A program made the position numbers and the translations under genes. Positions 54,690 through 64,000 of a DNA stretch of 64,000 nt are shown here, one piece after another. Origin of the DNA: Komagataeibacter sp. FNDCF1 (GTDB lineage Bacteria > Pseudomonadota > Alphaproteobacteria > Acetobacterales > Acetobacteraceae). The first letter of the stretch is position 1, and every line of letters starts with the position of its first letter. Below the pieces are notes generated by a model that was not told the origin of the DNA, ran no database searches, and worked only from the letters and a program-made list of their open reading frames with translations. The stretch covers positions 2,402,501 through 2,466,500 of the forward strand of contig NZ_JAIWOT010000001.1 in NCBI RefSeq assembly GCF_021295335.1, in the 5' to 3' direction.

Positions 54690-55619
54690 GAGCCCGATCC
54701 GAAAGTTTTTCAACCCTGACAATGCCTTGCTGTCCGTCGTGTGAGCATTCGGATTGAGGCGATCAATGTCCATGCGGTTGAGGAAGCAATGGATTGTTCC
54801 CAATCTTTGGCGAGCCGCCTGCATCGTCCCAGCCATGCGAATGTCCGTTCCACCACCCAGCGACGCGGCAGGATCTGAAAACCCTTCACCGTATCGGACC
54901 GCCTGATGATTTCGAGGGTCCATTTTCCCATGGAGGCGAGCGCGGATCGCAATTTGTCGCCAGCATAGCCGCCATCAGCGAAGATGTGGCGCAGCCAGGG
55001 AAAGCGCCTGCGTATCGCTGCCAGAACATCAACGGCCCCATCACGGTCCTGGATATCAGCGGCATGAACGAGGAGAAAGATCAGGAAGCCGCAGGTATCC
55101 GTCACGATATGGCGCTTGCGGCCCTTGACCTTCTTCCCCGCGTCATAGCCCGAAATCCCGCCGCTTTCCGTGGTTTTCACCGACTGGCTGTCAATCACGC
55201 CCGCGCTCGGAGAGGCGTCACGTCCCTCGATCTCGCGCAGGCTCATGACCAGCACCGTATTCATGACCTCGAACACTCCGGCATCACGCCAGGCGTAAAA
55301 ATAGCGCCTGATGGTCGAGACCGGCGGAAAGCATTTCGGCAGCAGACGCCACGCACACCCGGCCGAGGCTATGTAGAGCATCGCATTGACCACCTCGCGC
55401 ATATCCGTCGTGCGCGGACGACCGCCCCGTTTCGCCGGGGGCACAAATGGCATGATCAAAGTCCACTCCCCGTCCGTCATGTCCGATGGATATCGCAATC
55501 TTTCCCGGCTATACTCGCGCCGGGCAATACCAGTCCATGTCACCATTCACTCCATCTCTCTGCAAAGACGGATGAATCACAACAGGCTGGTATTGTTCAA
55601 AAACTTTCGGATCGGGCTC
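54690..55619 (-). mobile_element. IS1031-type insertion sequence (IS5 family), copy 2
   Basis: 930 bp with the same inverted ends as copy 1 (GAGCCCGATCC...), flanked by a TTA duplication (54687-54689 and 55620-55622). Its orientation is opposite to copy 1. It lies between the AT-rich tract and the L,D-transpeptidase gene and does not interrupt a recognisable gene. The encoded transposase is identical to that of copy 1. Confidence 0.95.
54710..55546 (-). CDS. IS1031-type transposase, DDE (278 aa), copy 2
   Basis: Identical in sequence to the protein at 36125, with D119, D191 and E233 intact. The gene is open and probably functional. Recombination between this and the inverted copy 1 could flip the 18.6 kb between them. 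Confidence 0.96.
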   Translation of the reverse strand: MVTWTGIARREYSRERLRYPSDMTDGEWTLIMPFVPPAKRGGRPRTTDMREVVNAMLYIASAGCAWRLLPKCFPPVSTIRRYFYAWRDAGVFEVMNTVLVMSLREIEGRDASPSAGVIDSQSVKTTESGGISGYDAGKKVKGRKRHIVTDTCGFLIFLLVHAADIQDRDGAVDVLAAIRRRFPWLRHIFADGGYAGDKLRSALASMGKWTLEIIRRSDTVKGFQILPRRWVVERTFAWLGRCRRLAKDWEQSIASSTAWTLIASIRMLTRRTARHCQG

Positions 55620-55781
55620 TTAACAAATGACCCTGAGGCCCTGCTCCATCCTGGCCACGTCACGCCATGCCGCAGGGGCATGCAGCTTGGGTATGCCGTT
55701 TGCCTGCCGCCCATACTGCCAGCCGTGAACAAATGCGATATAAGGATGTCGTAACGTCCATGACTGAGGTAAGCCGCCTGC

Positions 55782-56936
<1,155 letters not shown>

Positions 56937-57046
56937 TGCGGCGTTGCAAATAAAAAATGTCACCTTGATGTTATTTATTATTTCATATTACAGCGTTTTA
57001 CGCTGATATTTCATTATTTACTGTTTTAAAAACGGTTGGGTAATAA

Positions 57047-57125
57047 TAAAATTTTTGGGCGTTGCCTTTTTTAAAAAAAGCAACATTTTCCGAAGCTTTT
57101 TGAAAAAAGCTTCACCAAAAACTTC
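57047..57125. repeat. Dispersed double-hairpin 3'-end repeat, copy 4
   Basis: Outer arm AAAATTTTTGGGC, hairpin GTTGCCTTTT with its mirror ending AAAGCAAC (57061-57084), hairpin GAAGCTTTTT with AAAAGCTTC (57092-57113) and closing arm ACCAAAAACTT. It lies in the convergent gap between the L,D-transpeptidase and phosphoketolase genes (56937-57242), together with the intrinsic terminator at 57184. The remaining AT-rich part (56945-57045) shows nothing recognisable. Confidence 0.8.
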
Positions 57126-57183
57126 TGTGATTCCAGTATGTTCTCGACGTATTCCGCATGCGACGTGCCGGACAACAGCACAT

Positions 57184-57211
57184 AAAAAAAGGGGGCATGA
57201 CTGCCCCCTTT
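57184..57211 (-). terminator. Intrinsic terminator for ackA-xfp
   Basis: GGGGGCA (57191-57197), loop TGAC, TGCCCCC (57202-57208), with seven T's following on the minus strand and TTT on the other side. It stands 31 bp beyond the phosphoketolase stop and could work in both directions. Confidence 0.93.
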
Positions 57212-57242
57212 CCTGAATCACCGGCACTGTTGCCGGAACCGG

Positions 57243-59612
57243 TTACGACCAGCGCCAGTTCCGGATCTCGGGCAGGTCCTGACCGTACTGCGCCACATAT
57301 TCCGTGTGTTCGACCAGCTTGTTGCTGATCGCCTCGTTGGCATAGGCCGCTTTTGCCGCAAGGCCGGGCACGCGCCGGATCACGTTCTGCACAAGATGGA
57401 AGCGATCCAGACTGTTGCGCACCGTCATGTCAAACGGTGTGGTGGTAGACCCTTCCTCGCGGTAGCCATGCACATGGAAGTTGCGGCAGTTGGTCCGCTT
57501 GTAGATCAGCTTGTGAATCAGCGCTGGATAGCCATGGAATGCGAAGATGACCGGCTTGTCGGTGGTAAACAGGCTGTCGAACACAAAGTCATCCAGACCG
57601 TCCGGATGCTGGGTCCTTGATTCAAGCGTCAGCAGGTCAACCACGTTGATCACGCGGATCTTCAGGTCCGGCAGGTGTCTGTTCAGCAACTGCACCGCCG
57701 CCAGCGTTTCCATGGTCGGCACGTCACCCGCACAGGCCATGACCACATCCGGCTCACCGCCCTTGTCATTGCTGGCCCATTCCCAGATGCCGATGCCCTT
57801 GGCGCAATGCGCCATGGCGGCATCCATGTCCAGCCACTGCGGCTCGGGCTGCTTTCCCGCCACGATCACGTTCACACGGTCACGGCTTTCCAGGCAGGTC
57901 TTCGCCGTGCACAGCAGGGTGTTGGCATCGGGCGGCAGGTACACCCGCACCGTCTTGGCCTTCTTGTTCAGCACATGGTCAATGAAGCCGGGGTCCTGAT
58001 GGCTGAAGCCGTTATGGTCCTGCCGCCAGACATGCGATGTCAGCAGGTAGTTCAGCGACGCGATCGGCGCGCGCCAGGGCACCTCATCGGCCTGCTTGAT
58101 CCATTTGGCATGCTGGTTGACCATCGAATCCACGATGTGGATGAATGCCTCGTAGCATGACAGGAACCCGTGGCGACCGGTCAGCAGGTAGCCTTCCAGC
58201 CAGCCCTGGCAGGTGTGCTCGCTCAGGATTTCCATCACATGACCATCAACCGCCAGATGGTCATCATAATCGAAAGTTTCGGCGTTCCAGGCGCGGTTGG
58301 TCACGTCCAGCACGGCATTCAGGCGGTTGGAATTGTTCTCATCGGGGGCCAGCACACGGAAGTTGCGCGCGGGCAGGTTGAGCTTCATCACATCGCGCAG
58401 CCACGACCCGAGCACGCGCGTGGCCTCACCCAGTTCATGCCCCGGCGAGGACACGCTCACCGCATATTCACGCACATCGGGCAGGCGCAGGTCGCGGCGC
58501 AGCAGGCCGCCATTGGCGTGCGGGTTGGCACTCATCCGGCGGTCGCCCTTCGGCGCCAGCGCCGCGATTTCGGGCATCAGGGTGCCGTTTTCGTCAAACA
58601 GTTCTTCCGGCCGGTAGCTATGCATCCATTCGTCGAGCAGCTTGAGATGCTCGGGCTTGGTCATGTCGGTAATGGGCACCTGATGGGCGCGCCAGTACCC
58701 TTCCGTGCGCAGACCGTCCACCGTCTTGGGGCAGGTCCAGCCCTTGGGGGTGCGCATGATGATCATGGGCCAGGCCGGGCGCACGGTCTCGTTCTTCTCA
58801 CGCGCGGCTTTCTGGATTTCCGCAATGCGGGCAAAGGCCGTATCCATCGCCACGGCCATCTTCTGGTGCATGATGTCCGGGTCATGGCCTTCCACCACGA
58901 TCGGGTCATAACCGTAGCCCCGGAACAGGCTCAGCAGTTCCTCTGGCGCGATGCGGGCCAGAACGGTGGGGTTGGCGATCTTGTAGCCGTTAAGGTGCAG
59001 GATCGGCAGGACCGCGCCATCGGTCCGGGGGTCAAGGAACTTGTTGCTGTGCCATGACGTGGCCATGGGGCCGGTCTCGGCCTCGCCATCGCCCACCACG
59101 CAGGCAACAACCAGGTCGGGATTGTCAAATGCCGCGCCATAGGCGTGCGAGAGCGAATAGCCCAGTTCACCGCCTTCATTGATCGAACCCGGCGTGGTGG
59201 GTGCGGCATGGCTGGGAATGCCACCGGGGAAGGAGAACTGCTTGACCAGACGGGCCAGCCCGTCCGCATCCTGCGACACTTCGGGGAAATACTCGCTGTA
59301 TGTCCCTTCCAGATAGGTACTGGCGACAACACCCGGCGCCCCGTGCCCCGGCCCCGCCACGAACAGGATGCTGCGGTCCTGCTCACGGATGATGCGGTTG
59401 AGATGCAGGTAGAGGAAATTCAGCCCTGGCGTGGTGCCCCAGTGGCCCAGCAGGCGCGGCTTGGTGTGTTCCAGCTTGAGCGGTTCACGCAGCAGCGGAT
59501 TGGCCAGCAGGTAGATCTGCGCAATCGACAGATAGTTTGCTGCATGCCACCATTTGTTGAACAGCGCGACATCCGCTGTGGACAGCGGTGTTGCGGATGC
59601 AGTTTCACTCAT
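57243..59612 (-). CDS. xfp: Xylulose-5-phosphate/fructose-6-phosphate phosphoketolase (789 aa)
   Basis: ThDP enzyme cleaving xylulose-5-P or fructose-6-P with phosphate to acetyl phosphate plus an aldose phosphate. The family hallmarks [18 protein letters not shown] and [21 protein letters not shown] are intact, as are the C-terminal [15 protein letters not shown] and TPFDMTVRN. Length is standard. The ATG at 59612 follows AAGGAACGGAA. It is 42 bp downstream of ackA; together they convert sugar phosphates to acetate with one ATP, the phosphoketolase route known in acetic acid bacteria. Ends in a strong terminator. Confidence 0.97.
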   Translation of the reverse strand: MSETASATPLSTADVALFNKWWHAANYLSIAQIYLLANPLLREPLKLEHTKPRLLGHWGTTPGLNFLYLHLNRIIREQDRSILFVAGPGHGAPGVVASTYLEGTYSEYFPEVSQDADGLARLVKQFSFPGGIPSHAAPTTPGSINEGGELGYSLSHAYGAAFDNPDLVVACVVGDGEAETGPMATSWHSNKFLDPRTDGAVLPILHLNGYKIANPTVLARIAPEELLSLFRGYGYDPIVVEGHDPDIMHQKMAVAMDTAFARIAEIQKAAREKNETVRPAWPMIIMRTPKGWTCPKTVDGLRTEGYWRAHQVPITDMTKPEHLKLLDEWMHSYRPEELFDENGTLMPEIAALAPKGDRRMSANPHANGGLLRRDLRLPDVREYAVSVSSPGHELGEATRVLGSWLRDVMKLNLPARNFRVLAPDENNSNRLNAVLDVTNRAWNAETFDYDDHLAVDGHVMEILSEHTCQGWLEGYLLTGRHGFLSCYEAFIHIVDSMVNQHAKWIKQADEVPWRAPIASLNYLLTSHVWRQDHNGFSHQDPGFIDHVLNKKAKTVRVYLPPDANTLLCTAKTCLESRDRVNVIVAGKQPEPQWLDMDAAMAHCAKGIGIWEWASNDKGGEPDVVMACAGDVPTMETLAAVQLLNRHLPDLKIRVINVVDLLTLESRTQHPDGLDDFVFDSLFTTDKPVIFAFHGYPALIHKLIYKRTNCRNFHVHGYREEGSTTTPFDMTVRNSLDRFHLVQNVIRRVPGLAAKAAYANEAISNKLVEHTEYVAQYGQDLPEIRNWRWS

Positions 59613-59654
59613 TTCCGTTCCTTCCGAGATAGTCCATCCCTGCCCGGCCTGTAC

Positions 59655-60869
59655 TCAGCCCAGACACATCAGCACGTGCCGACGGATTGTTGTTTCCTCA
59701 TCGGTGGGGATGACCCGCACCTCCACAGCACTGTCCGGCGTGCTGATGATGTCCCGATGCGCGGCATTGGCCTGCGCATCGAGACGGATTCCCGCCCATT
59801 CCAACCGCGCGCATACCGCCGCGCGGATGGTGGCGTCATGCTCGCCAATACCGGCGGTGAACACCAGCCCGTCCAGCCCCTGCAGTGCGGCCATCATGCC
59901 GCCGGCCTGCTGGGCAAAACGGTAGACGAACAGGTCCAGCGCCTGTGTAACCTCCGGGCTCATGCCGGCCCTGGCGTGCAGGTCGCGCATGTCCGCCGAC
60001 ACACCCGACACACCCAGCAGGCCGGAGCGGTGATAGAGAATATTCTCGATCTCGGCCGCGCCCAGCCCTTCTTCACGCAGCATGTACAGGATCACACCGG
60101 GGTCCAGGTGCCCGCAGCGCGTGCCCATGACCAGCCCGTCCAGCACCGAGAAGCCCATGGTGGTGTCCACGCTGCGTCCGGCCAGCAGCGCGCACAGGCT
60201 GCCACCGCTGCCAATATGGGCGACAATGGTACGCCCCTGCGCCAGATGCGGCGCGGATGTACGCAGGCAGGATGCGATATATTCATACGACAGGCCGTGG
60301 AATCCGTAGCGCCGCACACCCTTGGCCGCATAGTCGCGTGGCAGCGCCTGTGCCTGCGCCACGGCAGGCAATGTGTGATGGAAGCCGGTATCGAAACACG
60401 CCACCTGCGGCAGGTCCGGCTTCTGGGCCAGCAGGGCACGGATGGGGGCCAGGCTGCCCGGCTGGTGCAGCGGGGCGAAAGGGGTCAGGGCAGCAAGACG
60501 GGCCAGCACATCGGGCGTGATCCGTACGGGGGCAATGAAATCCGCCCCCCCGTGCACCACCCTGTGGCCCACGGCCATGAGATCGACATCACCCAGCTGC
60601 CTGCCAACCCACTCCATAAGGGTGGCCATGGGGCCATGATGGGCCTGCGCCGGCGTGGTGCCGGGGGCAATCGGTGCCCATGTCTCATCCACCAGCACGC
60701 CACCCGATGCATCATGGGCGACAAAATGGGGATGGGTGCCGATCCCCTCCAGTTCCCCCGATGCAATGCGATGGGAAGGCGAGGCCGCTGTCTCGCCCTT
60801 TTCAATGGCGAACAGGGCAAACTTCAGGCTGGATGAGCCTGCGTTGAGTGCCAGCACGGCACGGGTCAT
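59655..60869 (-). CDS. ackA: Acetate kinase (404 aa)
   Basis: AckA converts acetyl phosphate and ADP to acetate and ATP. The N-terminal LALNAGSSSLKFALF (NAGSSSLK motif, 9-16), GHRVVHGGADF, HYTT-like phosphate-binding stretches IVAHIGSGGSLCALLAGRSVDTTMGFSVLDGL and FTAGIGEHDATIRA are all present. It is first in the operon with xfp. A perfect FNR box lies 66 bp upstream of the start and a GTTTCACGAAAC palindrome 19 bp upstream, so oxygen-dependent control is likely. Confidence 0.96.
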   Translation of the reverse strand: MTRAVLALNAGSSSLKFALFAIEKGETAASPSHRIASGELEGIGTHPHFVAHDASGGVLVDETWAPIAPGTTPAQAHHGPMATLMEWVGRQLGDVDLMAVGHRVVHGGADFIAPVRITPDVLARLAALTPFAPLHQPGSLAPIRALLAQKPDLPQVACFDTGFHHTLPAVAQAQALPRDYAAKGVRRYGFHGLSYEYIASCLRTSAPHLAQGRTIVAHIGSGGSLCALLAGRSVDTTMGFSVLDGLVMGTRCGHLDPGVILYMLREEGLGAAEIENILYHRSGLLGVSGVSADMRDLHARAGMSPEVTQALDLFVYRFAQQAGGMMAALQGLDGLVFTAGIGEHDATIRAAVCARLEWAGIRLDAQANAAHRDIISTPDSAVEVRVIPTDEETTIRRHVLMCLG

Positions 60870-60934
60870 GCCTGTTTCCCCCTGTTCGTTTCACGAAACC
60901 GGCAGCATGTCACGCTGATCCGACACAGCTGACA

Positions 60935-60948
60935 TTGATGCGAATCAA
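60935..60948. promoter_or_regulatory. Perfect FNR box upstream of ackA-xfp
   Basis: TTGAT-GCGA-ATCAA is the exact FNR consensus dyad. With transcription starting near 60895-60905 it would sit close to the activating -41.5 position. A 12-bp palindrome GTTTCACGAAAC at 60888-60899 may be a second operator. The 322-bp gap 60870-61191 otherwise holds a GC-rich hairpin next to the hpnG stop (CGCCGCC/GGCGGCG, 61160-61189) and no gene. Confidence 0.7.
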
Positions 60949-61191
60949 TTGCCTGTGCGCCATCCCCTGCATCAGGGAAGCACGATTGCGCCCAACGCAT
61001 CCATCACGGGTCCGCACGCCAACGTGGTAGATCAGGAAAGGTTTTTTAAATCAGTTCGTTACAACATTCCGATCCGGTCTGTCGGCCTGTATTGCGGACC
61101 ATGGGCACGGACAGTCCGGGTGAATGCATATCACCTGCGCGTATCGTATGTTTCCTGCCCGCCGCCACCCGCGTGGCGTGCAGGCGGCGAA

Positions 61192-61872
61192 TCACCCGAA
61201 GCGTCGCGCCAGTACCGCACGCGCGGCCTTGCGGGCTTCGCCCGCATCGCGCCCCACGCGGATAAGGGCGGGAATCTGGAGCGGGTTGCACAGGATGCTG
61301 CGCGCCAGCGCCCCCACCGCCAGACTGCCATCGGGCCGCAGGGCAACCACGGCAGCGGGCGGCAGGGTACGGTCCGCCGGATCACAGACCACGCGCATGA
61401 CCGCAAAGGGCACCCTGCGGGCCGCGGCCATTTCCGCCACCACGCCACTTTCCATGTCCAGCGCCACGCAACCCGTCTGGCGGAACAACTCCGCCTTGCG
61501 CGCGGCCGCCGTCACGATCACGTCGCTATGCAGCAGATCGCCCGCCATGACATCGGCACGGTTTGCCCCCAGCCAGCCCAGCAACGCGGGGGATGCGGCA
61601 ATCCGCTCGCCATTGACCATCACATGCGCGGGCATGACCACGGCACCGGGTGCAAGTGCCGGGTCCAGTCCCGCCGCCAGCCCGAAGGAAAGCAGCGCGT
61701 CCACCCCACCTTCCAGCAGGTCCAGCACCGCCTGCCGCGCACCCGACAGGGTCGCCCCGCTCAGGCCGAAACGCGCCTGTGGCAGGAACGGACGGATCAG
61801 GGAGGCTTCCGCCTCCATCCCCACCACGATACCCAGCCGTGAAAAGGGAGATACGGATACTGGATCAGACAT
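61192..61872 (-). CDS. hpnG: HpnG-type hopanoid-associated nucleoside phosphorylase (226 aa)
   Basis: Purine-nucleoside-phosphorylase fold: GIVVGMEAEASLIRPFL at the N-terminus, LLSFGLAAGLDPALAPGAVVMP, and CVALDMESGVVAEMAAARRVPFAVMRVVCDPADR, the catalytic ME-x-D region. HpnG removes adenine from adenosylhopane to give ribosylhopane in bacteriohopanetetrol synthesis. It is the third hpn gene here after hpnD and hpnE. hpnH, which makes its substrate, is not next to it in this window. Confidence 0.9.
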   Translation of the reverse strand: MSDPVSVSPFSRLGIVVGMEAEASLIRPFLPQARFGLSGATLSGARQAVLDLLEGGVDALLSFGLAAGLDPALAPGAVVMPAHVMVNGERIAASPALLGWLGANRADVMAGDLLHSDVIVTAAARKAELFRQTGCVALDMESGVVAEMAAARRVPFAVMRVVCDPADRTLPPAAVVALRPDGSLAVGALARSILCNPLQIPALIRVGRDAGEARKAARAVLARRFG

Positions 61873-62125
61873 GACGACCCCTTTCGCGATTTTCAGGAGA
61901 CATGGCGCCTACGGTCACGACCGCCGGAAGCAAAACGGACGGGTTATGATGATGCCGCAACCACGCCCCGGGAACGCCCGCAATACCGGGTGCCGGCGCC
62001 ATTACGCCCCCATGCCTGCCGCAGGCTCCGTAGCGCCTGCGCGCCGGGTCTGGCACCATCGGGTCCGGCATGGCCTTCCTGTCCGGGTGGCGGAAAACCG
62101 CTGCCAGTCCGTCGCCCCCGCTCAT
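61865..62125 (-). CDS. Doubtful 86-aa ORF between hpnE and hpnG
   Basis: The ATG overlaps the hpnE stop as ATGA and the ORF runs 8 bp into hpnG, so its placement is that of a coupled operon member. The sequence (rich in R, H, P, G, V) matches no family I know and shows no signal or membrane segment. In other hopanoid clusters shc (hpnF, about 2 kb) lies here. It may be chance, or a scar from loss of that gene. No squalene-cyclase motif (QW or DxDD) is visible. Confidence 0.3.
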   Translation of the reverse strand: MSGGDGLAAVFRHPDRKAMPDPMVPDPARRRYGACGRHGGVMAPAPGIAGVPGAWLRHHHNPSVLLPAVVTVGAMSPENRERGRHV

Positions 62126-63435
62126 TGCGGACGGCCGGCGGTACCCCGGCGGTCATGCACGGCCCGGGCTGCCGCGGCACCGGAGCGGATCGCCCCTTCA
62201 ATCGTGGCGGGCAGGCCCGTTGCCGTCCAGTCCCCTGCCAGCAGCAGGTTGGCGGCCATGGTGCGCGTATCCGGCCGCATCCGGTCCTGTGCGGGGGTTG
62301 CGGCAAAGGTCGCACGCTTTTCACGCACGATCCGGAGCGGTGGCATGGCCACCGGCAGCGGGACCGTCGCCGCCGGGTCGATCGCGGCACGTACCTCGTT
62401 CCAGATGATGGCGGCCAGTTCATCCAGGTCCCGCGTGGCGTAGCGGTTGGCGGCACTGACCGTGACCGAAAGGATGCGCTCCTTTGCAAACACCCATTCG
62501 CTGATCCCGCCCACGACACCAATGAAGCGGGCCTGCGCCAGCCCGCCGGTCAGCACCGGGGGTTCGGGCAGCAGGAAATGCACGTTCAGGATCGACTCGA
62601 ATTCATCCGGCGCGCTGAAACCGGGCAGTTCGGCAGCCAGAAGGCTGGCCGCCACGGGGGGCGGCACCGCCATGATGACGGTATCCTGCGCGCCAAGGGC
62701 AATCCGTTCCTCCCCCAGCCGCAGGGCCGTGACCTGGCCCTCCGCCATCTCCACCGCGCTTATCCGGCTGCCGGTGCGCACCTCGGCCCTGAGCACCGAC
62801 AGGTGGGCCACAGCGGGGTCCACGAAACTTTCGGACAGCCCCACGGCGGGGAAGCGCGGCAGGCAGTTGCGGCCCCCCTTCGCAAGACTTTCCTTCACCA
62901 CCGCACCCAGCAGGCCGGCGCTGCCGGTATCGGGCATGGTGTTGAGAACGGATATGGCAAAGGGTTCGAGCAGGCGGCGCGCAAGGCTGCCCGGCTGCAG
63001 GCAGTCGGACACCACCATGTCCGGTGTCGCCTCCATCAGCGCCAGCAGGCCACGCAGTTCCGCCAGCCGCATGCCCGGCACCCGCCTGCGCTTCGACAGC
63101 ACCCACAGCGGCACCCGGCCGCGGGAGAGGTCCAGCGTCCAGCGCAGCCGGTCGGACAGGTCCACGAACGGAAAGACGGGGCGTGCAGGCCCCACCAGCG
63201 TATCCTGCGCCCCGATCAGCCCCAGATAGCGGTACACCGCCGGGTTGCCTGACAGCAGCAGATGGTTGCCATTGTCGATCCGGCAGCCCAGCTGGCGGTC
63301 AAGATAGGAGCGTGCGCGGCCGCCACAGGCCGGTCCCGCCTCATAAACCGTGACCCGCTCGCTGCCACCGGCCAGCTCAACCGCCGCCGACAGCCCGGCC
63401 AGGCCGCCGCCTACGATATGGACATGTCCCGCCAT
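62122..63435 (-). CDS. hpnE: Hydroxysqualene dehydroxylase / squalene-associated FAD oxidoreductase HpnE (437 aa)
   Basis: FAD-dependent amine-oxidase-fold protein converting hydroxysqualene to squalene with HpnC and HpnD. The dinucleotide loop HIVGGGLAGLSAAVEL is at the N-terminus with VYEAGPACGGRARSY, and the C-terminal FAD motif NLLLAGDWTATGLPATIEGAIRSG closes the domain. Length is normal. It starts 6 bp after hpnD and its stop overlaps a small ORF. Squalene is then cyclised by Shc, which is not encoded in the window. Confidence 0.94.
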   Translation of the reverse strand: MAGHVHIVGGGLAGLSAAVELAGGSERVTVYEAGPACGGRARSYLDRQLGCRIDNGNHLLLSGNPAVYRYLGLIGAQDTLVGPARPVFPFVDLSDRLRWTLDLSRGRVPLWVLSKRRRVPGMRLAELRGLLALMEATPDMVVSDCLQPGSLARRLLEPFAISVLNTMPDTGSAGLLGAVVKESLAKGGRNCLPRFPAVGLSESFVDPAVAHLSVLRAEVRTGSRISAVEMAEGQVTALRLGEERIALGAQDTVIMAVPPPVAASLLAAELPGFSAPDEFESILNVHFLLPEPPVLTGGLAQARFIGVVGGISEWVFAKERILSVTVSAANRYATRDLDELAAIIWNEVRAAIDPAATVPLPVAMPPLRIVREKRATFAATPAQDRMRPDTRTMAANLLLAGDWTATGLPATIEGAIRSGAAAARAVHDRRGTAGRPQ

Positions 63436-63441
63436 GGTGCC

Positions 63442-64000
63442 TCAGCCCGCCAGCGCGCGCAGCGCGATCAGCACCTTGCGCGGGCGCGACAGCGAGACCC
63501 GACGCTCCGGCGTGCCCCAGCCCTGACGCTCCTGCGCCGCGAGGATGGCGGCGTACGTCGCCCCCATCAGGCGCGCGGGCCGCATGGCCGTACGGTCGCA
63601 TTCTGCCATGGCCGCCGCCGCCGCACGGAAATGATCATGCGCGCGACCGGCCAGGATGCGCCCGACCTGTTCCAGCCGTGGCGCGCGCACCACGGCTTCA
63701 GGTTCGGGCGGGATGCCAAAACGCTCCAGCAGGTCACGCGGCAGGTACAGGCGGCCCAGCCGGGCATCCTCCGCCACGTCGCGCAGGATGTTGGTGATCT
63801 GCAGTGCCCGGCCCAGATGATAGGCCACCTGGTCGGCGCTGGCCGAGGCATCGCCAAACACCCGTACCGACAGCCGCCCCACGGCGGAAGCCACGCGGTC
63901 GCAATACAGGTCGAAGGTGGCCTCATCGGGGGCGACAACGGGGCCGCGGGCATCCATTTCCATGCCGTCGATCACGTCGTTGAAGTCCTGCTGGCGCAGG
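63442..64000 (-). CDS. hpnD: Presqualene diphosphate synthase HpnD, C-terminal part (5' end outside window)
   Basis: Squalene/phytoene-synthase-fold enzyme joining two farnesyl diphosphates to presqualene diphosphate. The visible 186 residues include YCDRVASAVGRLSVRVFG and the second aspartate-rich motif ITNILRDVAEDARLGRLYLP that binds magnesium. The N-terminal part with the first D-rich motif lies beyond position 64000. It is upstream of hpnE in a tight row, as in other hopanoid producers. Confidence 0.94.
   Translation of the reverse strand, partial: LRQQDFNDVIDGMEMDARGPVVAPDEATFDLYCDRVASAVGRLSVRVFGDASASADQVAYHLGRALQITNILRDVAEDARLGRLYLPRDLLERFGIPPEPEAVVRAPRLEQVGRILAGRAHDHFRAAAAAMAECDRTAMRPARLMGATYAAILAAQERQGWGTPERRVSLSRPRKVLIALRALAG

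Overview
The window is GC-rich chromosomal DNA from an acetic acid bacterium, most likely Komagataeibacter or a close relative. The main evidence is two 930-bp copies of an IS5-family element matching IS1031 (typical of cellulose-producing acetobacters), hopanoid genes, and a phosphoketolase-acetate kinase operon. The species call is inference.

Layout. Positions 1-20,900 are mostly core genome: the 5' part of clpB under a heat-shock-like promoter; an aldo/keto reductase and an FAH-family hydrolase; the miaA-ilvB-ilvN-ilvC row; serB, a cation-diffusion transporter, a nitrilase-NAD kinase pair; and a row running from an ABC-ATPase-like protein that has lost nearly every catalytic motif, through a binding protein and a half-length permease, to ycgN and ygjP homologues. 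A yqjD/yqjE-like membrane pair and a MarR-controlled aaeXA/outer-membrane-factor operon follow; the latter has only 208 bp where its inner-membrane pump gene would be expected. A tRNA-Leu(UAA) closes this part.

Positions 21,150-54,700 look like an accessory island starting just after the tRNA. Every gene from 21,153 to 50,190, apart from one transposase, lies on the minus strand. It holds three paralogous Old-Yellow-Enzyme/FAD-NAD(P) oxidoreductases of the dimethylglycine/methylproline demethylase type, two electron-transfer-flavoprotein pairs (one standard, one divergent), a DgcB-like membrane iron-sulfur protein, a TonB receptor, two MFS carriers, an ornithine-cyclodeaminase-like enzyme, a kinase plus class-III PLP enzyme pair, two dehydrogenases, AraC and TetR regulators, a class II aldolase and a dimethylargininase-like hydrolase. 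Divergent from the last gene are a LysR regulator and an amino-acid ABC importer whose binding protein and permease are fused. The simplest reading is import and oxidative N-demethylation of methylated or hydroxylated amino acids (betaines, methylprolines, dimethylarginine). IS1031 has interrupted an NTF2-like gene inside the island; removing the element and one TAA target copy restores the frame. A second, inverted copy sits at 54,690 next to a 360-bp stretch with only 48 G/C bases.

Positions 55,600-64,000 return to core functions: an L,D-transpeptidase with a 14-copy CCTGCT tract, the ackA-xfp operon with a perfect FNR box upstream, and hpnD-hpnE-hpnG for hopanoids without shc (hpnF) in its usual slot. 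Four copies of a double-hairpin intergenic repeat lie at gene 3' ends (1598, 3913, 12306, 57047).
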